A stretch of DNA of 64,000 bases. Source: Bacteroidota bacterium. Lineage in GTDB: Bacteria; Bacteroidota; Bacteroidia; Chitinophagales; Saprospiraceae. Below are positions 33,100-41,607 of the stretch, one piece after another (position 1 is the first letter of the stretch; every line of letters begins with the position of its first letter). The position numbers and the translations under genes are program-made. The notes under the pieces were generated by a model, which did no database searches, had not been told where the DNA came from, and saw nothing but the letters and a program-made list of their open reading frames with translations. Location: NCBI GenBank assembly GCA_003045895.1, contig PZPC01000015.1, positions 16,565 through 80,564 of the forward strand, in the 5' to 3' direction.

Positions 33100-34218
33100 A
33101 TGTCGTTCCCAACTGCCTTTTCGTGGCTCTTTATGCTGTTGCTGATAACTGCCTGCCAATCTTCACCTGCCGATTCCGCTGCGGATCAACCATTAACCGT
33201 AGAGCCAACACCCGCGCCAACCCCGGTGGATCAGACCTACGAGCAGGAAAAACACCTCAAGAACGTTCACCAGCTGACCTTTGGTGGCAACAATGCGGAA
33301 GCTTACTTTAGCTTCAACAACCAATACCTGGTTTTTCAGGCCGAAAACCCGGCCTGGGAGGTCGCTTGTGACCAGATCTTTTACATGCCCGTAACGGGTT
33401 ATACGGGCGAACGGCCTCCCATGCTCAGTACGGGCAAAGGACGGACGACGTGTTCCTTTTTTATGCCTGGTGACACGACGATCCTTTACGCCAGTACGCA
33501 CCTGGGGGGCGATGCGTGCCCGGAAATGGTGCGGCCAGACAATGGGCTCTACACCTGGCCTGTTTTTGCAGATTTCGACATCTTTATCGCTGATCTCCAA
33601 GGTAATATTCTTCAGCAACTAACGAATGATCCCGGCTACGACGCCGAAGCCACGCTGTCTCCTGATGGTTCCAAAATCGTCTTTACTTCTACCCGTTCTG
33701 GCGACCTGGAATTGTGGACCATGAATACGGACGGTACCAACCTCCAACAAATCACCTCCGGCCTGGGCTACGATGGCGGGGCTTTCTTCTCTCCTGATGG
33801 CCAGCAACTGGTTTTCCGCGCTTCCCGGCCCCAAACCAAGGAGGAGCAAAAGACATACCGCGATCTGTTGGCCGGGTATCTCGTGCAGCCTACCAGTATG
33901 GAAATTTATACCTGTAATATCGATGGCAGCAACCTGCGGCAGCTCACCCACCTGGGCAAGGCCAACTGGGCACCGTTTTTTCACCCTTCCGGGAAAAAGA
34001 TTTTATTTTCCTCTAATCACCACGTACCCGGTGGTCGGCAGTTTAATATCTTTAGTATAGATTTGGACGGAAGCAACCTCCAGCAAATCACTTATGACGA
34101 TACTTTTGACGCTTTCCCGATGTTTAGCTACGATGGCAAAAAGCTGGTTTTTTCCAGCAACCGTGCCAACGGCGAAGGGCGTGATACCAACGTATTCATT
34201 GCAGACTGGGTGGAATAA
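33100..34218 (+). CDS. TolB-like PD40 beta-propeller lipoprotein
   Basis: A 372-residue lipoprotein (signal ending LLLITAC). After a Pro/Thr-rich spacer come several WD40-like PD40 repeats: EATLSPDGSKIVFTSTRSGDLELW, GAFFSPDGQQLVFRAS, APFFHPSGKKILFSSN and PMFSYDGKKLVFSSNR. Together they form a beta-propeller like that of TolB. It probably binds protein or sugar ligands in the periplasm or at the surface. It lies 12 bp before the GH1 gene, so the two are co-transcribed. Confidence 0.88.
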   Translation: MSFPTAFSWLFMLLLITACQSSPADSAADQPLTVEPTPAPTPVDQTYEQEKHLKNVHQLTFGGNNAEAYFSFNNQYLVFQAENPAWEVACDQIFYMPVTGYTGERPPMLSTGKGRTTCSFFMPGDTTILYASTHLGGDACPEMVRPDNGLYTWPVFADFDIFIADLQGNILQQLTNDPGYDAEATLSPDGSKIVFTSTRSGDLELWTMNTDGTNLQQITSGLGYDGGAFFSPDGQQLVFRASRPQTKEEQKTYRDLLAGYLVQPTSMEIYTCNIDGSNLRQLTHLGKANWAPFFHPSGKKILFSSNHHVPGGRQFNIFSIDLDGSNLQQITYDDTFDAFPMFSYDGKKLVFSSNRANGEGRDTNVFIADWVE

Positions 34219-34230
34219 AACAGTACACCA

Positions 34231-35415
34231 ATGGGTAAGATTTTAACATTTCCGGCAGGTTTTTTATGGGGAACGTCTACGGCGGCAGCCCAGATCGAGA
34301 CGGCTTCGGACCACAACTGGAAAGGTGTAGTGGCCAGAGACGGAGCGGTCTTTGCCCGAACCACCGATCACGAATTGCGGCGAGCGGAAGATTTGGAACA
34401 TATCGCCCGCTTTGGTTCTATCTACCGCTGTGGGGTAGATTGGGCCCGCCTGCAACCCAGCCCCGGTGCTGATTTTGTGCCGGCAGTCGTTGCTGAATAT
34501 GCAGATTTCTTCCGGCAACTGCGCGCACGTGGTATGCGAATTATGTTTGTCATTCATCATTTTACCCATCCCCGTTGGTTGGAGGAGCAAGGCGGTTGGG
34601 TCGTGGAAGGGGCCATTCCTCACTACGTGGATTTCGCGGAACAATGCATTGCTCATTTTGGTGAATTTGTAGCCTACTGGAATACGTTCAATGAGCCTAA
34701 TGTATATGCCTTAAACGGGTTCCTGCTGGGCAATTTCCCGCCGTTCCGGAAGAAGTATGCGCAAGCCAACCGGGTACTGCGCCACCTGGGCAAGGCCCAC
34801 GACATAGCTTACGAACTGATTAAAGAACGCTATCCCGCTGCACCGGTAGGGATTTCTTTCAATACGGCCTGGTTTGAAGGGCGCAGTACCTTGGGGAGGA
34901 TACCAGCGGCCCTCATGGACTGGTGGTTTCATCGCAAGGCCGCCCGTCCTTTTACGAAGGTCGATTTCTGGGGCTTGAGCTATTATGCCTACATCCCTTT
35001 TCAGCCCGGACCGATTACTGAAATTGACAACCCGGGCCAGTTGGCCCGCATGGAGATTCCCCACGACCAAATGTGGGGCTACCGCCCGGAGGGGCTCAGC
35101 CGGGTCATCCGGCGTTTCTGGAAGAAATACCAAAAACCAATTATTATTACCGAAAATGGCATCTGCACCGCTGATCCACAACAGCGGATCGCGGCCATCA
35201 AAGACTACCTCACGGAATGTCATCGCGTGCTGGCCGAAGGAATTCCCCTGCAAGGGTATATCTTTTGGAGTACCTTTGACAACATGGAATGGAATCTGGG
35301 CAATACCTACCGTTTTGGGTTGATCACCGTGGATTGGGCCACCATGGACCGCCGCAATACCCCGGCTGCTGATTTCTATGCAGAAGTATGCCGCAACAAT
35401 GTAGTTGTCATCTAG
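34231..35415 (+). CDS. glycoside hydrolase family 1 enzyme (beta-glycosidase)
   Basis: A 394-residue GH1 TIM barrel. The acid/base Glu155 is in WNTFNEPNVYA and the nucleophile Glu308 in IITENGIC; FLWGTSTAAAQIE opens the domain and FDNMEWNLGNTYRFGL closes it. It is shorter than typical GH1 enzymes (~440-480). No signal peptide is seen, so it is likely cytoplasmic. Neighbouring genes suggest beta-glucoside handling linked with the PD40 lipoprotein, but the substrate is not known. Confidence 0.9.
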   Translation: MGKILTFPAGFLWGTSTAAAQIETASDHNWKGVVARDGAVFARTTDHELRRAEDLEHIARFGSIYRCGVDWARLQPSPGADFVPAVVAEYADFFRQLRARGMRIMFVIHHFTHPRWLEEQGGWVVEGAIPHYVDFAEQCIAHFGEFVAYWNTFNEPNVYALNGFLLGNFPPFRKKYAQANRVLRHLGKAHDIAYELIKERYPAAPVGISFNTAWFEGRSTLGRIPAALMDWWFHRKAARPFTKVDFWGLSYYAYIPFQPGPITEIDNPGQLARMEIPHDQMWGYRPEGLSRVIRRFWKKYQKPIIITENGICTADPQQRIAAIKDYLTECHRVLAEGIPLQGYIFWSTFDNMEWNLGNTYRFGLITVDWATMDRRNTPAADFYAEVCRNNVVVI

Positions 35416-35462
35416 TTTTGTCCGTACCGCCAGGCCCATGGGCTTGCCACAACCAATCATTC

Positions 35463-36302
35463 ATGTTCCAACGATTTGTCCTTTTACGTTGTTTTTTTAT
35501 CTGCTGCCTCACCGTTTTTGGGGTAAGTGGGCTATGGGGGCAGGTCGGAGCGCCGCTGGTTCCTGGTGCCCGGGGATTGGCAATGGGGGGAACCGGGCTC
35601 ACTTTTACCGATATTCATGCCAGTTGGAGCAATCCGGCGGGTTTAGGAGCGTTGAATGCGACAGCATTGGCCTTGTACGGAGAGCAGCGTTTTGCCCTGG
35701 CCGACCTCAAGCAGATCAGCGCAACGGGGGCATTCCCCGTGGGCAACAACGGCGCGGTGGGGCTCGTTTTAGGTTATTATGGTTTTGAAGGCTATAACGA
35801 ACAACGGGTAGGCGTACTCTATGGCCGGAAGTTGAGCGATAAGATCAACCTGGGCGCACAGTTGTATTCCTTTAATACCCGTATTCCCGACTATGGAAGC
35901 AAGAACGTAGTGAGTTTTGAGTTAGGGCTGCAAGCCGAGATCAGTCCGCAGATCAAGGTAGGTACCCGGATAGCCAACCCCATCAGGGTGGCCCTGCTGG
36001 AGGACGAATACCTGCCTTCCATCCTGGCCGTTGGGCTGGCTTACCAGCCGGGAAAACAGTTGCTGCTGCTGGCCGAAGTAGAGAAAGATATTTTGTTTCC
36101 CGTTCGCGTGCGGGCCGGACTGGAATACCAACTGCTGGATGCGTTGCAGTTGCGAATGGGCGTTGCCACCCAACCCGCGTTGTGGAGCTTTGGCGTAGGC
36201 TATAAGATCCTGGAAAATTGGCGATTAGACTTTGCCGCTGCCTACCACCAGTACCTGGGCTTCACCCCCGGCTTTAGTCTGGTCTACCGTTCCACAAAGT
36301 AA
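35463..36302 (+). CDS. outer-membrane beta-barrel protein (PorV/FadL-like)
   Basis: A 279-residue exported protein with a signal peptide (MFQRFVLLRCFFICCLTVFGVSGLWGQ). The opening GARGLAMGGTGLTFTDIHASWSNPAGLG is typical of PorV/PorQ and FadL-type barrels in Bacteroidota, followed by regular amphipathic strands and a terminal aromatic-rich strand (GFSLVYRSTK). The ATG at 35463 was chosen as the signal peptide start. It may be an accessory of the T9SS or a porin-like protein. Confidence 0.75.
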   Translation: MFQRFVLLRCFFICCLTVFGVSGLWGQVGAPLVPGARGLAMGGTGLTFTDIHASWSNPAGLGALNATALALYGEQRFALADLKQISATGAFPVGNNGAVGLVLGYYGFEGYNEQRVGVLYGRKLSDKINLGAQLYSFNTRIPDYGSKNVVSFELGLQAEISPQIKVGTRIANPIRVALLEDEYLPSILAVGLAYQPGKQLLLLAEVEKDILFPVRVRAGLEYQLLDALQLRMGVATQPALWSFGVGYKILENWRLDFAAAYHQYLGFTPGFSLVYRSTK

Positions 36303-36354
36303 TTGGTCAAAAAAATAACCTTCTTTGACATTTTTGCTTTCAATTGACCTCCAA

Positions 36355-36377
36355 CACAAAAAATGTCAGCGAATCAA
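36355..36377 (+). repeat. dispersed 23-bp repeat, copy 2
   Basis: Exact second copy of the 32138-32160 sequence, ending seven bases before the aldo/keto reductase ATG (36384). It also contains a tiny frame (MSANQE) whose stop overlaps that ATG region. Confidence 0.85.
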
Positions 36378-36383
36378 GAATAA

Positions 36384-37340
36384 ATGATACCCAAAAAAAT
36401 CAGGTTGCCAGAACAATCACTTATACTCGGAACTGCTATGTGGGGCTGGACGATCGCTCCGGAACGCGCCTATGAGTTGTTGGATGCTTTTTATGCCCTG
36501 GGTGGTAGAGCGGTGGATATGGCGACCAATTACCCCATCAACCAGCAACCCAACGATTTTAGGAAAGCCGAAGGTTTGCTGGCCAATTGGTGCCAGGTCA
36601 ATGGGGTAAATGACCTGAAAGTGATGATAAAGGTTGGAAGCGTAAATAATATGCGTACACCAGAGCATAACTTGTCAGCTAGTTTCTTACTTCTCTGTGC
36701 GTCGGAATACCGACAACTGTTCGGCGAGAACTTACAGACCTTTATGATCCACTGGGACAATCGAGCAGATGTCTCCGCGATCAGGGAGACGGTAGCGGTT
36801 TTGTCCGAATTACACCAAAGTGGGTTAGCCATCGGTCTGAGTGGAATCCGTTATCCGGCGGTCTATGCGGAAGTCCTGCCTGATTTCGACCTGCCAACTT
36901 TAGCAATCCAGCTCAAACACAACTTGCTCTACAGCGATTTCGATCGCTATGCGCCGCTGCATGCGCGGGCTTCGTTTATCGCCTACGGCGTCAATGCGGG
37001 GGGCTTGAAATTAGAACAGGAGGAATACCGGGAGGATGCCACCCTGGGCGTGCGCGGTGGCCAGCCCCAGGGGTTCGCAGCATGGTTGCCAGGTCTTCGG
37101 CAAGTGCTGGCAAGCGCAGGCCGGGATGCAGCCGGTTCGCGGCCTGTTCCCACTACCATGAATCACCTGGGCATGCTCTACGCAGCCTATCACCCAGGGA
37201 TAGATCAACTTTTGCTGGGCGCTTCCCGACCCGCGCAACTCCAGGATTCCTGGAACTGGTTGCAGGCGCTGCGGACGTTCGATTATACCGACGTTTACAA
37301 TGCTTTGGTTGCGCTTACCCATCAATACCGTACCAACTGA
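36384..37340 (+). CDS. aldo/keto reductase
   Basis: A 318-residue AKR-fold TIM barrel. The catalytic residues are visible as Asp in RAVDMATNYP, Lys in LKVMIKVGS and His in FMIHWD. It lacks a clear Tyr in the first motif's usual position (TNYP), which may serve instead. NAD(P)H-dependent reduction of a sugar or aldehyde is likely. Its stop overlaps the ATG of the FAD oxidoreductase by one base, so translation is probably coupled. Confidence 0.82.
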   Translation: MIPKKIRLPEQSLILGTAMWGWTIAPERAYELLDAFYALGGRAVDMATNYPINQQPNDFRKAEGLLANWCQVNGVNDLKVMIKVGSVNNMRTPEHNLSASFLLLCASEYRQLFGENLQTFMIHWDNRADVSAIRETVAVLSELHQSGLAIGLSGIRYPAVYAEVLPDFDLPTLAIQLKHNLLYSDFDRYAPLHARASFIAYGVNAGGLKLEQEEYREDATLGVRGGQPQGFAAWLPGLRQVLASAGRDAAGSRPVPTTMNHLGMLYAAYHPGIDQLLLGASRPAQLQDSWNWLQALRTFDYTDVYNALVALTHQYRTN

Positions 37341-38473
37341 TGGAACAGTACGATTTTCTCGTTGTGGGTGGCGGATTGTTTGGGGTATACGCCGCGTTGT
37401 ATCTGGCAGACCAGGGGTGCCGGGTTGTTTTGGTCGAGAAAGAGAAAGCCTTGTTGCGCAAAGCTTCCATTGTCAATCAGGCGCGGCTGCACGGTGGTTA
37501 CCACTATCCACGTTCGGTAGCTACGGCACTCATGTCAGACGAAAACAAGACGCGCTTTACCCAGGATCACAGCGATTTTATTCTTTTTGATTTTGCCCAA
37601 TATTATGCCATCGACAAATTTGGGAGTCTGACCGATGCCGCTCAGTTCGAGCGTTTTTGCCGCTATATCGGTATTCCTTGCCAACGGGAAAAAAACAACC
37701 CTTTGTTCAATTACCAGCGCCTGGAAGCCGTGTTCAAAACGCGGGAATATTCTTTTGACCCCATTTTGCTGGCCCGCTATTACGAACAACGGATTCGCGC
37801 CGAAAAACGGGTGACGGTCCTGACTTACCACGAATTACTTGCCGCCGGAGACGTTGGAGAGCAGTGGCAAGTCCAACTCCAAGACCTGTCTACCCAGCGT
37901 ACTTTCGATCTGCAGGCCACCCAGGTGGTTAATGCAACCTACAGCGCCAGTAACGCCATCAACCAGCGTTTTGGCCTGACGGATATTCGCCTGATGCATG
38001 AAATTTCCGAAATGGCTTTTGTAACCAGTCCGGCCTTACAGGAAATCGGCCTGACGGTGATGGATGGGCCCTTTGCCTCCATCATGCCGTACGGTAAATC
38101 CGGGCTGCTATCGCTGTCGTCAGTAGCCTATACCCACCACAAGGTGTCGTACGAGGCACTTCCAACCTTCGACTGCCAGGATCAGCGGGCGGAGTGCCGA
38201 CCAGACTTTACCGCTATTTGCAATGGCTGCGCCTATCGGCCGCCCTCCAATTACCGCAAAATGCTGGCCCAGATTCAGCAGTACCTGGCGGCGGAAATAC
38301 AGCTGCAATACTTTACCAGCATGTACACCATCAAGTCGAAATTACGGGCCAATTACATCGATGATGGACGTCCGACCGAGATTGGTTTACTGCACAAAAA
38401 GCCACATTTTTATTGCATCTTTGCCGGTAAGATTAACTCCATTTATGAGTTTGAAAAAGTCGTAGAATTTTAA
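37340..38473 (+). CDS. FAD-dependent oxidoreductase (DAO family)
   Basis: A 377-residue flavoprotein. The dinucleotide motif is YDFLVVGGGLFGVYAALYLADQGCRVVLVEKE near the N-terminus; NQARLHGGYHYPRS and the C-terminal CIFAGKINSIYEFE fit D-amino-acid-oxidase-like enzymes. The ATG at 37340 overlaps the stop of the aldo/keto reductase. Such AKR/FAD pairs occur in modified-sugar or surface glycan pathways; no glycosyltransferases are nearby, so the substrate is open. Confidence 0.85.
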   Translation: MEQYDFLVVGGGLFGVYAALYLADQGCRVVLVEKEKALLRKASIVNQARLHGGYHYPRSVATALMSDENKTRFTQDHSDFILFDFAQYYAIDKFGSLTDAAQFERFCRYIGIPCQREKNNPLFNYQRLEAVFKTREYSFDPILLARYYEQRIRAEKRVTVLTYHELLAAGDVGEQWQVQLQDLSTQRTFDLQATQVVNATYSASNAINQRFGLTDIRLMHEISEMAFVTSPALQEIGLTVMDGPFASIMPYGKSGLLSLSSVAYTHHKVSYEALPTFDCQDQRAECRPDFTAICNGCAYRPPSNYRKMLAQIQQYLAAEIQLQYFTSMYTIKSKLRANYIDDGRPTEIGLLHKKPHFYCIFAGKINSIYEFEKVVEF

Positions 38474-38495
38474 CCAACCTAGCCAAAACCACACC

Positions 38496-39752
38496 ATGTC
38501 AAACGTACTTGTAACCAATGAGATCAATACCCTGAAACGGGTACTCATTCACCGACCGGATGTAGGCATTAGCCGGATTACCCCCAAACGAGCCGAGGAA
38601 TTGTTGTTTGATGATATCGTTCACCTTCCCCGCATGCAAGAAGAGCATGATGTATTCTCTGCCATACTCCGCCGCTTCCTGGGGGACGAACAAGTGCTGG
38701 AAGTTGAGCAATTGCTGCTCGAAGCCATCGAAACAGACAAAGACGCGAAGGAAGAAATGATTGATCTCATCATCGATCACGAAGAACTTCCCAAGTCTTA
38801 TTCGGATTTTATGCGTGGCCTTTCGGCACCGGACCTTACCCGGCTGCTGGTGACGGGTTACTATGAACCGGAGGATCATTTTTTCTTTGACCCTATCCCC
38901 AATTTCATTTTTACCCGGGATATCGCCGTTACCATCAATGACCACCTGCTCATCACCAAGGCAGCTAAGGAAGCCCGTTACCGGGAGAACTTTATCATTC
39001 GGTTCATCATTTGGGCACATCCTGTCTTCTCGGGCATGCGCAAGGACGGCCGGGTCATTAATCTAAACAAAATAGACGAATTTCCACCTTCCAGGCGCGG
39101 GGAAACCGTTTCCATTGAAGGGGGCGATGTCATGATTTTAAACAAGGATTTCCTGGCTATTGGTTGCAGTGAACGGACGACGGCTTACGGTATTCAAAGT
39201 TTGGCCAAACGCTTGTTTGAGTTAGGCGTGGTCAAAAATGTTGTTCAGGTCAATATTCCCAATGACCGGTCGTATATGCACCTGGACACGATATTTACCC
39301 AAATCAATACCCACGATTACGTGGCCTTCAAGCCCATTATTGCCGACGGATTAGGTTCCAACGTGCAAGTATTCCGGCACGATGGTACCGAAACACAATA
39401 CCATTCGGTTAAGGAGTTTTTGATCAAAGAAATAGATCCTGCTACGCGTATTCTGTACGCGGGTAGGGGAGAAACGCCTTATCAGGAGCGGGAACAGTGG
39501 ACGGATGGGTGTAACCTGGTGGCCCTGAAACCAGGCGTTGCGCTTACCTATGATCGGAATCCGGTAACCGAGCAAGTTTTTGTAGAAGCAGGTTACCGGG
39601 TGGTTTATTCCGCTGACCTGCTCAAGGCATTTGACGACGGCATCCTCACACCCAGTGAGGTGGAACGGACGATCATCACTTTGCCTTCTACCGAATTGTC
39701 GCGCGCCCGGGGTGGGTCGCATTGTATGACTTGCCCAATTGAGCGTTCCTGA
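38496..39752 (+). CDS. arcA: arginine deiminase
   Basis: Hydrolyses arginine to citrulline and ammonia. The 418 residues contain IPNFIFTRDIAVT, SIEGGDVMIL, the HLDTIFT motif (substrate-binding His/Asp) and the catalytic Cys410 in GGSHCMTCP. There is no ornithine carbamoyltransferase or carbamate kinase beside it, so this is an isolated deiminase rather than a full ADI operon. It lies 22 bp after the FAD oxidoreductase gene and may be co-transcribed. Confidence 0.92.
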   Translation: MSNVLVTNEINTLKRVLIHRPDVGISRITPKRAEELLFDDIVHLPRMQEEHDVFSAILRRFLGDEQVLEVEQLLLEAIETDKDAKEEMIDLIIDHEELPKSYSDFMRGLSAPDLTRLLVTGYYEPEDHFFFDPIPNFIFTRDIAVTINDHLLITKAAKEARYRENFIIRFIIWAHPVFSGMRKDGRVINLNKIDEFPPSRRGETVSIEGGDVMILNKDFLAIGCSERTTAYGIQSLAKRLFELGVVKNVVQVNIPNDRSYMHLDTIFTQINTHDYVAFKPIIADGLGSNVQVFRHDGTETQYHSVKEFLIKEIDPATRILYAGRGETPYQEREQWTDGCNLVALKPGVALTYDRNPVTEQVFVEAGYRVVYSADLLKAFDDGILTPSEVERTIITLPSTELSRARGGSHCMTCPIERS

Positions 39753-39772
39753 TTATTCACTCTTAAAACCCG

Positions 39773-41497
39773 CTGCTTATTTCCTCTTCAGCTTCCCTTC
39801 AGCCACTGGTCGCATTACGTGATTGGATCGTTCGTTTTCCGGTTGCCCGGGAGCAACCGGTCACGGTTGTCGACCAGCTGAACTTCGACCTGTTCCCCGG
39901 CGAAAGCCTGGGCATCGTAGGGGAGTCTGGTTCTGGCAAGTCGCTTACGGCTTTGTCCGTCATGCAATTGCTGCCGGCAAATGCGCTGAGCAGTGGCGGG
40001 CTGTGGTGGCAAGGTGAAACAGATTTGGCGCAGGCCCCCCCAGCAACGTTGGCCGCCCTCCGGGGCCGGCAGATGGGTATGATATTTCAGGAGCCACTGA
40101 GCAGCTTAAATCCCGTGCTCACCTGTGGACAACAAGTGGCAGAGGTACTAAGGCAGCACCTGCTCCTTTCCGCAAAGGAGGCCGAGGCAAGGACCAAAGC
40201 CTGGTTTGAAAAGGTCAAGCTGCTCGATCCTGCCCGAATTTACCGATCCTATCCCCACCAATTGTCGGGTGGGCAGCGCCAGCGGGTGATGATTGCCATG
40301 GCGCTGTGTGCCGAACCCCAACTCCTGATCGCTGACGAACCCACCACCGCCCTGGACGTTACCGTTCAGCACGTGATACTGGAACTCATCCGGGATTTAC
40401 AACAGGAAATGGGTATCGCGATCATTTTTATCAGCCACGACCTCGCGGTCATCCGCAGCATCGCCGAACGGGTTATTGTGATGCAGCAAGGCAAATGTGT
40501 GGAAGCAGGCCGCGTAGCCACCGTTTTTGCTGCGCCACAACATCCCTACACCAAGGGGTTGCTGGCCTGCCGGCCCGATTTGAGCCGGCGGTTAAAGCGG
40601 TTGGCAACGGTGAGTGATTTTTTGGCACACCCCGCACAGGATACGGGCCAAATGCTGGACAAGCTGGCGGAGACGGCTGCTGATATGGCGCAACGTAAAC
40701 GGGTATTGGCCGAGGCGAAGACGTTGTTGAACGTAGAGAAATTGCAGGTCTGGTATCCTGGGCAAACCAACTGGTTGGGGCGGGTGAAAAATTGGGTAAA
40801 AGCCGTAGAGGAGGTTTCTTTTTCGCTGAAAGCTGGCGAACGACTCGGCATTGTTGGGGAATCGGGTAGTGGAAAAACAACCTTGGGAAAAGCAATCCTG
40901 CGCCTGGTAGACTTACACGGCGGGCGGATCAGTTTTGCCGGTCAGGAAGTTTCCGCCCTGGCGGGAGCAGAACTGCGTGCTTTACGACCCCGCATGCAGC
41001 TGGTTTTTCAGGATCCTTTCAGTTCGCTGAACCCCAAGCTGACCATCGGCCAAATGTTGTTGGAACCCCTGAAGGTTCACCGACCGGAACTGAGTATACA
41101 CGAGCAGAACGAACGCGTGCGGCAAGTGCTGGCGCAGGTAGGCCTGGCAGCAGACACCTTGCCCCGCTACGCCCGCGAATTTTCTGGTGGACAACGACAG
41201 CGCATTGGGCTGGCCCGGGCGCTGTTGCTGCAGCCGGAACTGCTCATTTGCGATGAGTCGGTATCGGCGCTGGATGTATCCGTCCAGGCCCAGGTGCTGA
41301 ACCTGATCAAAGACCTCCAGGAAGCGTACCAGTTTTCTTTAATCTTTATTTCTCATGACCTGTCGGTCATTAAATTCATCGCCGATCGGGTATTGGTCAT
41401 GAAGGAGGGTAGGGTAGTGGAAGCGGGGGATACGGAGGTGATTTTCAGCTCTCCACAAGAGGCTTATACCCAAAACTTACTGGCAGCCATTCCTTGA
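39773..41497 (+). CDS. double ABC ATPase, oligopeptide type (OppD-OppF fusion)
   Basis: About 574 residues with two ABC domains in one chain. The first has Walker A GESGSGKS, signature [14 protein letters not shown] and Walker [13 protein letters not shown]; the second has [23 protein letters not shown] and [12 protein letters not shown]. It resembles YejF/Ddp-type fused ATPases for peptide or glutathione import. No permease or binding protein adjoins it. The frame opens after a TAA at 39764 with no ATG, GTG or TTG before Walker A; the first candidates are CTG at 39773 and ATT at 39779. The start is therefore uncertain, while the protein itself is well supported. Confidence 0.85.
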   Translation: MLISSSASLQPLVALRDWIVRFPVAREQPVTVVDQLNFDLFPGESLGIVGESGSGKSLTALSVMQLLPANALSSGGLWWQGETDLAQAPPATLAALRGRQMGMIFQEPLSSLNPVLTCGQQVAEVLRQHLLLSAKEAEARTKAWFEKVKLLDPARIYRSYPHQLSGGQRQRVMIAMALCAEPQLLIADEPTTALDVTVQHVILELIRDLQQEMGIAIIFISHDLAVIRSIAERVIVMQQGKCVEAGRVATVFAAPQHPYTKGLLACRPDLSRRLKRLATVSDFLAHPAQDTGQMLDKLAETAADMAQRKRVLAEAKTLLNVEKLQVWYPGQTNWLGRVKNWVKAVEEVSFSLKAGERLGIVGESGSGKTTLGKAILRLVDLHGGRISFAGQEVSALAGAELRALRPRMQLVFQDPFSSLNPKLTIGQMLLEPLKVHRPELSIHEQNERVRQVLAQVGLAADTLPRYAREFSGGQRQRIGLARALLLQPELLICDESVSALDVSVQAQVLNLIKDLQEAYQFSLIFISHDLSVIKFIADRVLVMKEGRVVEAGDTEVIFSSPQEAYTQNLLAAIP

Positions 41498-41536
41498 TGC
41501 GAAGGCAGCTGTTTGCTTCAAAATAAGATTTTATAA

Positions 41537-41588
41537 AAGCGCGACGCACCTGAGCGTCGAGTCGCCAGACCTCAGTTGCGTCGCGCTT
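41537..41588. terminator. bidirectional terminator hairpin
   Basis: aagcgcgacgca (41537-41548) pairs with tgcgtcgcgctt (41577-41588), with an inner ctgag/ctcag extension. It separates the ABC gene from the convergent Asp-box protein gene. Confidence 0.7.
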
Positions 41589-41607
41589 GAGCAGCACAAG
41601 TTTAATG

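Noticed and set aside
36364..36384. tiny frame MSANQE before the aldo/keto reductase
   Set aside because: It arises from the dispersed 23-bp repeat; the first copy at 32138 reads into sequence antisense to lipB, so there is no consistent peptide.
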